Assembly (NCBI GenBank): GCA_950097015.1
Contig: CATNEN010000039.1
Location: forward strand, 15,470,501 to 15,534,500
DNA length: 64,000 nt
DNA from: Macrostomum hystrix
Lineage: Eukaryota > Platyhelminthes > Macrostomidae
Direction: 5' to 3'
Shown: piece by piece, positions 55,085 through 64,000 of the stretch
Position numbering within the stretch: the stretch's first letter is position 1
How the letters are laid out: the number at the start of each line of letters is the position of its first letter
Notes under the pieces: model-generated
Told to the model about the DNA's origin: nothing
Databases searched by the model: none
Seen by the model: the letters and a program-made list of their open reading frames with translations, nothing else
Position numbers and translations under genes: made by a program

Positions 55085-55453
55085 AATTGTAAATAAACTA
55101 CTTGTACATAGATTGCTTACAAATAAAAATATGCAAAAAAGAATATAAAAATTATAAAAAGATAAATAAATAAATAGAAGTGCTTGACCATACACAGACA
55201 AAGTTACAAACAAATCACATACACACACGCGCATCAATTAATGAAAAGTACAAAGATGAGACGACGTGAATTCGGTGAAAACGAGAAGTCATTGTGAGAA
55301 TTAGAAGTCATTGTGACAACGAGAAGTCATGAGAAATATTTGAGAAGTTGTTGACAAAATTAAGAGTGCAAGAGGTACGCTTAACCTGGCCAGCTTAAAG
55401 TTCTGACCCAGCTACCAAATGCAAAGAAACAGAAAATAGAATCCAAAGACGAA
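55085..55453. other. Untranslated stretch before integrase
   Basis: About 370 bp with stops in all plus frames until about 55385, where the integrase frame opens. The deletion that removed RT probably lies here. AAGTCATTGTGA-type short repeats occur at about 55285-55335. Confidence 0.45.
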
Positions 55454-57640
55454 TTGAAGGAAGACAGCCCGACAGTGGACAGTCAGCTAGGACTGATTCA
55501 GCCGTTAGAAGTACAGAGAACCTGCGAGACCGACACCGACATTCCCACCAATATGGTCGACGGCCGTCGTGTCACTGTCCCAGGAATCGAAGAAGAGATG
55601 CCAGCAAAACAGTTGACTAGCGGAAGCTCACTGAAGCATCAAAGCTGTCAGACTGACCTGGAAATTCTCAAGGAGCCGAAAGTGCAAGAAGAAGACGATG
55701 ACGATGAAGAAGAATTCGAGGATGCCAGAGATTATTTCGAAGACGAAGAAGTTGAGGAAGAGAGATGTCGGAAACTTCTTACTGACTATCTCGAGGTTCC
55801 ACTAAAGAAGGAGCAGTTGGTTCAAGCCCAGCAAGAAGACTCCTCTGTGAGAACACTGATAGATTGGAAGAAGAGTGCAGTAGAGAAACCGACAGAAGAC
55901 AAAGTGTCAGAGGAATTGAAGAAGATGGTGAAGTACTATGAGCAGATGAAGTTCGAAGACGATTTATTGACAATCCAAGAAGAGGGAGTCAGAAAAGTCG
56001 TGTTACCGAAGAATATCGAGGAAGCTGTATTCAGAGAGTTACATGATAGTCCTTTAGCAGGTCACCTAGGCCGTGACAAAACCACGCAGAGAGTGCGTGA
56101 GCGGTTCTGGAGACCCGGACTGGTAACTGCAGTAGAAAAGTACATTTCGGAATGTATAACTTGCTTAGAGAGCAAAGCGGGACATCGGATCCCAGCACCT
56201 GTGCAGAATTTTCCTATTTGTGAGCCGTTTGAACGTCTTCATTTAGATTTTATTGGCCCTGTGTCCAAGGACAGCCGAAGAGGACATAAGTATGTGTTGA
56301 CAATAGTGGACAGTACTACTAGATTTCCATTCGCGTTTCCAACAAGAAATCAGAAATCAGACACCGTTATTAAAATACTACAAGAGAGAGTGTTCGCAGA
56401 ATACGGACAGTGTAAATGGATACACACTGATAACGGAAAATCATTCACTAGCCGACAGTTTCAATCCTTCTGTGAGCTGTATGGGATTAAGCATACATGC
56501 ACTACACCCTACCATGCTCAGAGTAACGGTCTAGTTGAAAGATTTAACGGTCAAATCAAATCGATTGTGACATGTCTAATCAACAAAGATCACTCAGACT
56601 GGGATCTAATGATTCCAGCCGCGCTTGTAACAGTGCGTACGAGTGTAAATCAAACTACCGGATATTCGCCTCATTATCTTCTATTTGGGCGTGAAGCAAC
56701 TTTGCCCATAGACAATATCATTAAGAGACCACATGAATTCGCTAATTATCCCAGCTATGTGAAAAATCATGCAGAAAGACTGGAAAAAGCTACTAAGATC
56801 GTCAATAAGAAATTGGAAAAGATCCATGAACAAAGGAAAGAAAAAGCCGACTGTGCAAAGAAACCTAAAGAGATTGCCATTGGAGGAATTGTCTTATTAA
56901 ATAATCCACAATTACAGCAGGAAGAAAGCCATAAGTTCCACAGAAAGAAACGAGCAGCCTATCGAGTACTTGCCAAATTATCCGACACAGTCTATCGAGT
57001 GCAAAGAGAAGTTAATGGAGAAAGAGTAGGAGATAAACTTATTGTCCACAGAAATAATATCACACCAGTGCCGAATTCAACAATCTCATTAACAGACACG
57101 AATAAAGTCACACAGCCAAAACATAAGGGAGGTCAAAGCAATAATCACAGCACACAGCCAAAACATAAGGGAGGTCAAGTAACTTCAAAGAAAATTATTC
57201 CGAAAGTAATCCTTATTAACGAAGAAGAAGAATCCGAAGAAGACGAAAGAATAAGGTGGAGAGCAAATGCTGGAGATAGTGAATCTGACATCGAAATTGA
57301 CCAAGAGCCAGAGCAGAGTGAAAGTGAAGAAAGCGAAGATGGAGATGACTCAGAAGAGACAGAGCCTGCGATAGAAGAAAATGTACAGTCCGAAGATGAG
57401 CCTGCAGAGAATGAACAACAAGAAATCGAACAGTCAGAAGGGGAGAGCGAAAACAATGTACATACCGAGAGAGCTCACGGCTACAACCTACGACCAAGGC
57501 ATGAGCAGCCTAGCCAGCCTAGACCCCATGAGTCAGGCAATGCGAGAGGAGGGTTGCGTCACACCCAGCCAGGCTCACAAGGTTTTGTGCCCCGCGAGCG
57601 ATATCGACGATACATACCCCACGGAGAGGGCGAACAATAG
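55454..57640 (+). CDS. Gypsy-type integrase (stand-alone, acidic N- and C-termini)
   Basis: The frame is open from about 55385; the first ATG (in NMVDGRR) is at about 55553, so the start is uncertain. Counting residues from 55454: an acidic stretch (80-105), the RNase H-to-integrase linker, zinc domain H197, H204, C234, C237 (LHDSPLAGHLGRDK...CITC), then the catalytic triad D265 (LHLDFIGP), D326 (WIHTDNGKSF), E362 (NGLVERFNG) with D35E spacing. A C-terminal basic domain ends near 550 and is followed by a repeat (TQPKHKGGQ, twice), a long Glu/Asp-rich tail and GYNLRPRHEQP. Integrase inserts retroelement cDNA into host DNA. All catalytic residues are present, but RT and RNase H are not. Confidence 0.85.
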   Translation: MKEDSPTVDSQLGLIQPLEVQRTCETDTDIPTNMVDGRRVTVPGIEEEMPAKQLTSGSSLKHQSCQTDLEILKEPKVQEEDDDDEEEFEDARDYFEDEEVEEERCRKLLTDYLEVPLKKEQLVQAQQEDSSVRTLIDWKKSAVEKPTEDKVSEELKKMVKYYEQMKFEDDLLTIQEEGVRKVVLPKNIEEAVFRELHDSPLAGHLGRDKTTQRVRERFWRPGLVTAVEKYISECITCLESKAGHRIPAPVQNFPICEPFERLHLDFIGPVSKDSRRGHKYVLTIVDSTTRFPFAFPTRNQKSDTVIKILQERVFAEYGQCKWIHTDNGKSFTSRQFQSFCELYGIKHTCTTPYHAQSNGLVERFNGQIKSIVTCLINKDHSDWDLMIPAALVTVRTSVNQTTGYSPHYLLFGREATLPIDNIIKRPHEFANYPSYVKNHAERLEKATKIVNKKLEKIHEQRKEKADCAKKPKEIAIGGIVLLNNPQLQQEESHKFHRKKRAAYRVLAKLSDTVYRVQREVNGERVGDKLIVHRNNITPVPNSTISLTDTNKVTQPKHKGGQSNNHSTQPKHKGGQVTSKKIIPKVILINEEEESEEDERIRWRANAGDSESDIEIDQEPEQSESEESEDGDDSEETEPAIEENVQSEDEPAENEQQEIEQSEGESENNVHTERAHGYNLRPRHEQPSQPRPHESGNARGGLRHTQPGSQGFVPRERYRRYIPHGEGEQ

Positions 57641-58037
57641 GCTATTACATAACAGTGGGAGGCCAATTTATTGAGATTGCCATTTAATCCTGTGTAATCT
57701 GATTAATCTGCAAATCAATACTTAAGATAATCTGCAATAAAAACTAAGCCATAAAAGTTATCAAAAAAGTATAAAAACATAACTACTCAGAAAATCATAA
57801 TCTATAAAAAGAGTATAAACATGAAAATATTGGACTAAGAAATAATGTCAGTAACTAAAATCAAAGTTGGTGACTTATTAAATCAAAAAGTAAAGGTGTC
57901 AAAAGTGGCCCTCAGTCGGAGTGGGGGGGGCTGGACACAATGATGCGGTCCAGTTCGGACCCCATATCCTCAGACCACCAGAGTCAGAGATTGGAACTAA
58001 AATATAGCCGTCACCATACTCAGACCTATTCTTAGAT
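57641..58037. other. Gap between integrase and ORF3
   Basis: About 400 bp, AT-rich at first, then GGAGTGGGGGGGGCTGGAC near 57920. No coding region. Confidence 0.5.
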
Positions 58038-58742
58038 ATGGATCAAGACCTAGACAACTTCCTTGAAAGCCTATTGAGTGAGGATCAGCCTAAAGAGAAC
58101 CAAGGATTACCGGCTCCGGAGCGCCAGTCTACTCGGCCCAAACCACCACCGAGCATGCCAGCAAAACGGCCGAGGATTCCATCACCGGTTGGTGTCAAGC
58201 AGACGAAAGTCATTGATCGCCCGCCAGACCAGCCGCCGAAAGTACTACGAGTCAGCATCGGTGGAGCCACAGCTAAACCTTCATCATTGCCTGGAGGAGC
58301 AGCAGCGGCCCCGCCTGTCCGGTCAGCTCGACAATCGGCAGGACCAGCAGGGCAACCGAACCCGACACCCAGGGAGTCGACCCCGGTCAGGACGGACCTG
58401 CGACAGCAGCTGCAGCCAGGTCCCACCAGCAACGAGGATGACGAGCGCGACCAGCTGGTACATGAATTCAAGTGGTATTTACTGCGCGTCGCCAGCCCGA
58501 CATTTGATCAACAGTACCCGCAAAGGTCTGGTGTGTGGCCGAACGTCCGGACCATGAAGGAACGGTTCAATCGAGACCAGGCCGTGGGAATCCTACAGGA
58601 TGCAGCGCAGGGAGTACATAAAGCGCTGCCTTCCATCGAACGGACTGTTTTCCGCCAGACGATTAACGTGGAACTGTGCTGGCTATTCTGTCAGATAGGA
58701 TGGAAATACTATCGTGATCTGCCGGCTCCATGTGAATTTTAA
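58038..58742 (+). CDS. ORF3 of the LTR element, unknown, in the env position
   Basis: 234 residues from ATG 58038 to the stop before 58742. The first 135 are Pro/Arg/Ala-rich and look disordered (MDQDLDNFLESLLSEDQP start; PAKRPRIPSPVG). The last 100 look folded and helical (VHEFKWYLLRVASPTFDQQY ... TMKERFNRDQAVGILQDAAQ ... CWLFCQIGWKYYRDLP). It has no signal peptide and no membrane segment, so it is not an envelope protein. I do not recognise the family. Its codon use is more GC-rich than the integrase, which hints at a different origin. Confidence 0.55.
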   Translation: MDQDLDNFLESLLSEDQPKENQGLPAPERQSTRPKPPPSMPAKRPRIPSPVGVKQTKVIDRPPDQPPKVLRVSIGGATAKPSSLPGGAAAAPPVRSARQSAGPAGQPNPTPRESTPVRTDLRQQLQPGPTSNEDDERDQLVHEFKWYLLRVASPTFDQQYPQRSGVWPNVRTMKERFNRDQAVGILQDAAQGVHKALPSIERTVFRQTINVELCWLFCQIGWKYYRDLPAPCEF

Positions 58743-59010
58743 AAAGGTGAAATTGACTATTATAAGCAGAATTAACAATACCTCTAGTACTATTCTCATT
58801 TATATGTTGTCTTTTTCTAGCAGTCTATCATTTCGCTATCTTTATTACTATGTGTCTAGCTTATTATTTGGATTATGTCATGTTATTGTATTATTATTGC
58901 CAAATGTTGCATATATCTATTTTTACTAAATGCTTGCTACAATATGTACATAGAATTCTTTTTCTCACTTGCTGCGCGCATTCAAAAAATGAATTATTAG
59001 GGAGGTCAGT

Positions 59011-59663
59011 TGATGTAGACCGATTTCAAAACCGAAAAACCGCCAATTTTGTTTTAATACACGTAAAATGCAATTATTTGTTTTAAATGCGAAAATCTTT
59101 TATATTTTGTTTTAATACACGTAAAATACAATTATTTGTTTTAAATGCGGAAATACGTTGTTTTAATAGGGTATAATTATTTGTTTTAAATGATACGTTT
59201 TTGGGTATAAATACAGGAGTAAAATTGAGAGGAAAACTAACCTTGTTCAACGCAGTTGACAACAAAGTTCGTATAACATACTCAGAATCGTGTTCTTTCA
59301 TTCTTTTAAAACATACGGAGACAAATACCAAGAAAGATTCAAGAGAAAGAAAGATATAGAAAGTATTGCTGTACACTTGAGATCATTGGTAACGCTCTTT
59401 GGAAAGCCTATACTCAGAAATACATCCATGCGATAATTAATCGGCCAGAATAACTAAATACGCTACCTTAGACCAACTAAAGACGATATTCAAAGATAAC
59501 TAAATACGCTACCAAGAAATTCTTTTGGATATATAGAATACATTCTCAGAAATTAATTCTAAGAAACATTAACAGTAAAGATTACAACAACTTTGGGAAC
59601 AGCAGTGGGATTCGCATTATTGGAAATAAAATTTAGTAATAATATAGACAGAGGCCTACAACA
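59011..59663 (+). repeat. 3' long terminal repeat
   Basis: The same length as the 5' LTR (653 bp), with no difference noticed. It is preceded by the purine tract AGGGAGG at 58999-59005. Confidence 0.92.
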
Positions 59664-59886
59664 AATGCGATAACCTAACTGTATGATGAATGTATTTTAT
59701 TTCGTAACATTAATACATAATATAACCCTTAGGTTAACATAGGGTGCTTTCCTGTGTAGGGTCAGGGCTAAGGAACAGAAACAGCGCATAGACGGCACAC
59801 AGATGGCGCACAGACGGCGCACAGATTGTCCCTCCAAAATTTATTCCGGCGCACACTCTGCCACCTTCCTGACTATGGTCATCAAC

Positions 59887-60508
59887 CAGTGTACTTCAAA
59901 ACTGAACAAAAATTTTGACTCTTTCCTTGGTCTCGTGCAAGACAGAAACAAGCTAGTGTGTTTCATAGAACATCTAATTAGAAAGTTGAAGAAATTATCT
60001 ACAAGCTGAGGCATGATGTTCAATGAAGCATTAGGAGGAAAAAAAGATATTGATGTTTCAGTAGAATTTTTTATTGCAAAAGCATACTTTTTGACAACAA
60101 TTTTTCAGTAGGTACTTTAGACAAAGATTGTATGTGGTTGCTTGCCAATAGCCAATTAAATGACCATAAATGTAGTTATTTATAGAGCATGAAAAATGCT
60201 TTCAAATGACATAATCTATGATACACTCCTTAAAATAAGATTAAACCACTCACTCAAATTGTAAAACCAAACATCAAATTCTCTGTTTGGTTTGAAGATA
60301 CATAAAAATCATTGTTTGGTTTTAGATAAAAAGCAGGAATAACTTTTGTCTATTTGACAAAATAGCAAAAGCAGAAACTTTTTAGAAAGATGTAACTGTT
60401 TTCTATAACTTGGATTTTGATTTATCATCATATCTTAAATAGAAAATCTGTAGCTTAGGTTTGAAGTTAAAAAATAAACATTCTTGTTTGGTTGATGATA
60501 CATTACCC
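59887..60508. other. Right part of the outer nest element
   Basis: AT-rich interior of the outer TA-flanked element, with several TTTGGTTT-type words. No gene. Confidence 0.6.
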
Positions 60509-60510
60509 TA

Positions 60511-62169
60511 TATATAATAATGATGGTAAATTATTGAACTGTTCTTAAATTATGACATGCATGTATTTGATTATATTTTTTCTTCTGTTTTAATAATAAT
60601 TGGTAAGTTTTTTATGATTCCCAGAATACATTTTATAATTTGTACTTAACCTAATTGTTGAATACAAAATGTTAGCCCTGATCATTTTTTATGTAGATTG
60701 GTATATGGCAAGAAATATTCACTTATGTCCAGCATATACTCTGCCATGACAATCCAGAGTATGGATGGAATATATATCGTCTTAAGACTAAATTGTTAAG
60801 CAATAGAAAATCAAGGAATCTCAAGTTTTTATTTAAGCTAATATAAAACATACTACCAGCTTATACAGTTAATAATATTGCTTAGTTATAACATGTTTAT
60901 AATTCTTAACATTAGAGTTAGACAGCCTAAAGATCTAGGCCCATAGCCGCCTAGATATCAAACAAGCCTATGCACTATACTACAGTCTAACATGCAATGG
61001 CTCACAGCACTCCAACGTAGGCGCTCTTCTGCTGAATATGTCTCGAATCGGCCATCACTCAGTTTTAAAGTCTGACTAAAGTACTTAGTACTATTATACC
61101 ACAATATGCAGTATGTTGAGTTCAATTTAATCTCCTGGACTCGAGTTAGTGGATTCTGTCTTAATAGCCTTTTTGAGGAGGAAGATTTGGGCGTGGTAGT
61201 GATTGAGCTCTGCATTGGAGCGGTATGTTTGATATGCAACAGAATAAATGCCTACAATATGCGAGATTTAGAAATTAGAAATCCAGGACAGCAGTAAAGT
61301 AAAGAAAGTGTAAAGTAAAGAATATATAATTTATGTGATGTATGTGATAAATAAAAGAAAAAGAATAGCGAGAAAAAGCTGGCAAAAATGTTCAAATGTT
61401 AGGTGTTAAAACAAAAACAGTTAATTATCTATAATCGCGGCCCTTGTACGTTAGACAAATGTGCATATATATTTCGCTTAAATAGTTTCTTATTACTTAT
61501 TTTTTAATTTTAATGGTGTTTGTGGTTTACCAACGAACACTGGAATCTGCCAGTTTTATACAAATTGCACAATATGTTCAGTTCTAGGGAAAGAATATTT
61601 AAAATACCTGTTGAACGGTATCGTTCGAAATCGTTATGCATGTATCGTTATGCATGTGTGCACTTAAATATTCGCTATATACAATGTTAACTTCGGAAAA
61701 TATTAAATGTACAAATTATTTTGCATACTTATCAGGTTGACTTGTCAGATCTGACCATATCTGTGAAAAAACCAAAAAAAGTAAACTGAATGACTATACC
61801 AAAAATTTTATTGTTTCTCACTTCCAAAATGTTGTAAATCATTTATGAACTGACTTTTCAAGACAATAGTTGTTGGTGAAAACATTATTTTTTTATTTAC
61901 TATAGCTGTGACATCTTACTGTCTCTTGCCGGATCTGATCATATCTGTCAAGAAACCCAAAGGAAGCAGACTTAATGACAATTAGAAAAAATGGAATTTT
62001 TTTACTACAAGAATAACTGCAACACAGTTAAATTTGTTTTTTTGGTAGCCGTGACAGTTAGCGCATATTTTATTTTCTTACCTATTCCTAACAGATCTTA
62101 GCAGTTCTGCCAAGATTTTATAGGATAAGTCAGATCTTACAAGGCAGAATGTAAGATTGTCAACTAGGG
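60511..62169. other. AT-rich stretch with right-hand subterminal repeats
   Basis: No supportable gene. From 61740 to 62145, motifs such as CAGATCTGACCATATCTG, GGATCTGATCATATCTG and GTCAGATCTTACAAG repeat, matching the left subterminal zone at 50740-50890. The end CTAGGG lies at 62164-62169. Confidence 0.5.
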
Positions 62170-62458
62170 AACAAGCGGAGCGTGGTCGGGCGGGGAGAGA
62201 CAAAAAAAGTGGACTGGTTTGCACGTGCTTCTCACAGTGTGAGGCGAATTGCGGAGAACGATAAAAGTCACTGCAAAAGCACGCTTCCTTTTATAGAGTC
62301 ATTTTAACCCCAAATTAGGTCGATCGGCGAGGTGGATGCCTGGCTGTAGCTTGAGCCAAGGCGAAAAATCACAGTAGACTTGCGACCGCCGTTCTGAGCC
62401 CCGGGGTCGCTTCTTGCCGAGGGTAGACAGGTAGTGAGGCCCGGTCGCTCGCTGATTG

Positions 62459-62526
62459 GCCGGGACTGTAGCTCAGGGGTAGCGCTCGCGGGGTGGTGGG
62501 CGTCCGTTCTCCCGGTTGGTCCGGCC
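62459..62526 (+). tRNA. tRNA-like sequence (degenerate, possibly a SINE head)
   Basis: TGTAGCTCAGGGGTAGCGCT fits an RNA polymerase III A box. About 45 bp later CCCGGTTGGTCCGG resembles a weakened B box. GCCGGGA / TCCGGCC could form an acceptor stem. The D-stem has a mismatch, and no convincing anticodon arm could be drawn. I think it is a tRNA-derived repeat or pseudogene and not a working tRNA. Confidence 0.3.
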
Positions 62527-64000
62527 CGGCTTGGCGTGGGTGACTTTTAGCAAAAAAACACGTGTCTAAAAATAAGTATTGAATAATAACACGGGGAGAT
62601 AGAAGGGCAAACAAGCTGACACTACACCTTCCTGTAGATATTCTTGCCGTCTTTTTTATACGTGAATAAATGTGTACTGTACAAAGTTGTAAGTTGCCGG
62701 TGGCCGCTTTGAACTATGAACAACGCAACTCCAAATGGTTACAAGGCCTATTTTGAGCAATTAACGAACCGAGCGCACAGGTCTGGCCGCCAATCACCGT
62801 AATTGTGTATTCATACAAGCTGGTCCAATCAGCGTACAATGCTCTATTTGAATATTATACAGTAAAATAAGTATTAAAAGAGCAAAATACAATAAACACA
62901 ATACAGCGGGGAGAAGTACGGTACGAATGCAGTACATAATAATATAATAACATCGTGAACAAAAAATATGAAATGGAAAATACAAATAATAATATTTAAA
63001 ATAGCAGGTGTAATAAAATATAATGATTTAGAATCAATTCATTATTACGAAATTCGATTAGTAGTCAGTTCTTGGAGTTAGCGCTGCGCACTCTGACTTC
63101 AGGATTATATAGCTGTTAGCATAATAGAATTGTAGCTCGTTAGTAAAAATGTTGCTTGCATAGAATACTTATCTTTTGAGCTTAAGTTAGTCAGCAATTT
63201 CAAAGCAATTACGTCAGCTAATAGTCCCGAGCGGCGCAGCAATTGACTATAAATACTTGTCTATTTAACTTGAATGACTATACATAAGTTAATCGGTTCA
63301 CAAGCAACTACACTTAACCGTCACGCCAGTTACTTCGCTTAAAGACGCAAATACAGCGCAATTAACGTATTTTAGATAAAAAGGAAATACATGCAGTATA
63401 ACAATACTATAAATTAAGTAATAAGCGCCGTACAATATAACAGGAGAGTAATAATTAAATACAATGCAAAAATAAGTTGTAACATAAGGGCACAATAACT
63501 TTTAATAATAATTAAAAGCGTACTAATTCAATTTAATTTAATTAATTTGCGATACAAAAATACATTACACAGGAGCATCATACCACAGTTAGAAATCGCA
63601 TCTTTACTTCGTTTTTTATTTTGCTGTACGATTGCATCATTCTAATGCAGCAATTTTTAGCGTATTTATGTTCTAGTATAGTGACGTTTATCGAACTTTC
63701 GATTTCATATCTATTTTGCTTTGATTTTGCTGAAAGTTTTTCCTGGTACTGATCCTGGTACTGCCTGGACTGGACCGTACCGTACTGGAAGTATAGACGT
63801 GTGGGAAACATCCTTTGTTGTTGTTGTATTAAAAGTCCTCTACAAACATTTCTTGTATATTGTACTAACTTATTGTAATTCATCTTTTTACCTCTATTTT
63901 GACATACATTGTCAATCTGTAGGCCTATCCAGACCTCCATTTATAGGCACCATATATTTAATTTTATATACAATTGAAAAATCATTTTATGAGTTCTCTA
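62527..64000. other. AT-rich window end without recognisable genes
   Basis: About 1.5 kb. No domain, RNA gene or element end could be supported. A stretch near 63746-63785 repeats GTACTG/CCTGG words. Short open frames here look random. Confidence 0.5.

Larger units (their letters stand above)
54065..59663 (+). mobile_element. LTR retrotransposon (Gypsy-type integrase), RT-less, inside the DNA transposon
   Basis: Two LTRs of 653 bp (54065-54717 and 59011-59663) begin TGATGTAG and end CTACAACA, with the 4-bp duplication AATG outside (54061-54064 and 59664-59667). A tRNA-primer-like site follows the 5' LTR and a short purine tract precedes the 3' LTR. The body codes for a short N-terminal ORF, an integrase and a third ORF of unknown nature. 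Protease, reverse transcriptase and RNase H are absent from the 4.3-kb interior. The LTRs appear the same throughout, so insertion was recent, yet the element must have used RT from another source. Confidence 0.9.
53680..59878. mobile_element. Middle shell: DNA transposon with 8-bp target duplication TCATCAAC
   Basis: The ends are CCATAGTCAGGAAGGTGGC (53680) and its exact complement (59860-59878), flanked by TCATCAAC at 53672-53679 and 59879-59886. It has the same terminal family as the 365-bp MITE at 31453-31817. Without the LTR element inside it would be about 596 bp. The interior has GCGCACA-type short repeats near both ends and no gene. Confidence 0.9.
53662..60508. mobile_element. Outer shell of a triple nest: TA-flanked inverted-repeat element
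   Basis: GGGTAATGTATCATCAACC begins at 53662 and its exact complement ends at 60508, with TA on both sides (53660-53661 and 60509-60510), as in Tc1/mariner-type insertion. Removing the inner transposon and its extra target copy leaves about 640 bp, with no gene. The inner element at 53680 landed inside the left inverted repeat, splitting it. Confidence 0.85.
50705..62169 (-). mobile_element. Probable CACTA-like element with later nested insertions
   Basis: CCCTAGTCGACAAT at 50705 and the complement of the right end, CCCTAGTTGACAAT at 62169, agree at 13 of 14 positions, with AA just outside each. Both subterminal zones hold repeated AGATCTG-type motifs (50740-50890 and 61740-62145). An ORF near the left end (51390-51918, minus) resembles the tail of a transposase. 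Without its nested elements the body would be about 4 kb. The pairing of ends 11 kb apart is an inference; two unrelated but homologous ends would look the same. Confidence 0.45.

Noticed and set aside
58038-58742. ORF3 of the LTR element as an envelope gene.
   Set aside because: There is no signal peptide, no membrane segment and no cysteine-rich ectodomain; only the position fits.
54137-59376. Two 97-residue minus-strand ORFs of the same sequence at 54137-54430 and 59083-59376 as genes.
   Set aside because: They are the same stretch of the two LTRs read backwards; they only show how alike the LTRs are.
62459-62526. A functional tRNA gene.
   Set aside because: The D-stem mismatch and lack of an anticodon arm make it a tRNA-derived repeat at best; listed only with low confidence.
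63578-63940. 120-residue minus-strand ORF near the window end.
   Set aside because: No recognisable domain, AT-rich context and no splice or promoter support.

Overview
This window looks like an AT-rich, intron-bearing metazoan genome, most likely an aquatic invertebrate. I cannot name the species from sequence alone. No ordinary single-copy host gene can be defended. Almost every coding stretch belongs to a transposable element, and most of the DNA between them carries element ends, foldback repeats or AT-rich filler. No rRNA genes, CRISPR arrays or bacterial operons were seen.

Layout. 1-2100: decayed CACTA/EnSpm-type transposase (minus) with an in-frame 42-bp minisatellite. 2259-2708: mariner DNA-binding fragment. 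2761-10745: three copies of an APE-type LINE family (minus) with an N-terminal 2A-like motif and C-terminal zinc fingers; two of them lie in the order 3' half then 5' half, like the junction of a head-to-tail tandem. 10756-12600: another CACTA transposase, cut by the LINE. 14705-22254: a complete CACTA-like element with CACTAGACA inverted ends, dense subterminal repeats, a transposase and a BEN-domain gene. 22365-25404: a second, broken transposase plus BEN pair. 25596-26867: truncated Helitron. 29010-31201: spliced DUF4806-type gene with no transposase next to it. 32990-37359: five-exon DUF4806-type gene 83 bp downstream of an intact 706-aa CACTA transposase. 38071-39521: internally deleted CACTA copy. 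41703-42136: hAT tail. 42336-47351: P-type transposon with a four-exon THAP transposase, matching inverted ends and an 8-bp target duplication; its target repeat survives unbroken at 27548-27971. 47609-48790: CACTA fragment cut by a 5'-truncated LINE. 50705-62169: probable large CACTA-like element hosting a triple nest (a TA-flanked inverted-repeat element, inside it an 8-bp-TSD transposon, inside that an LTR retrotransposon with equal-length LTRs, a D,D35E integrase and no reverse transcriptase).

How the genes work together. The recurring theme is a CACTA transposase followed on the same strand by a gene for a likely DNA-binding accessory protein. That partner is BEN in two pairs and DUF4806 in one. 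In the complete element both ends are packed with AATTGCAAT-like motifs. This recalls plant En/Spm, where TnpA binds subterminal repeats and TnpD is the transposase. I infer that the BEN or DUF4806 protein is the end-binding partner and that this partner can be exchanged between lineages.
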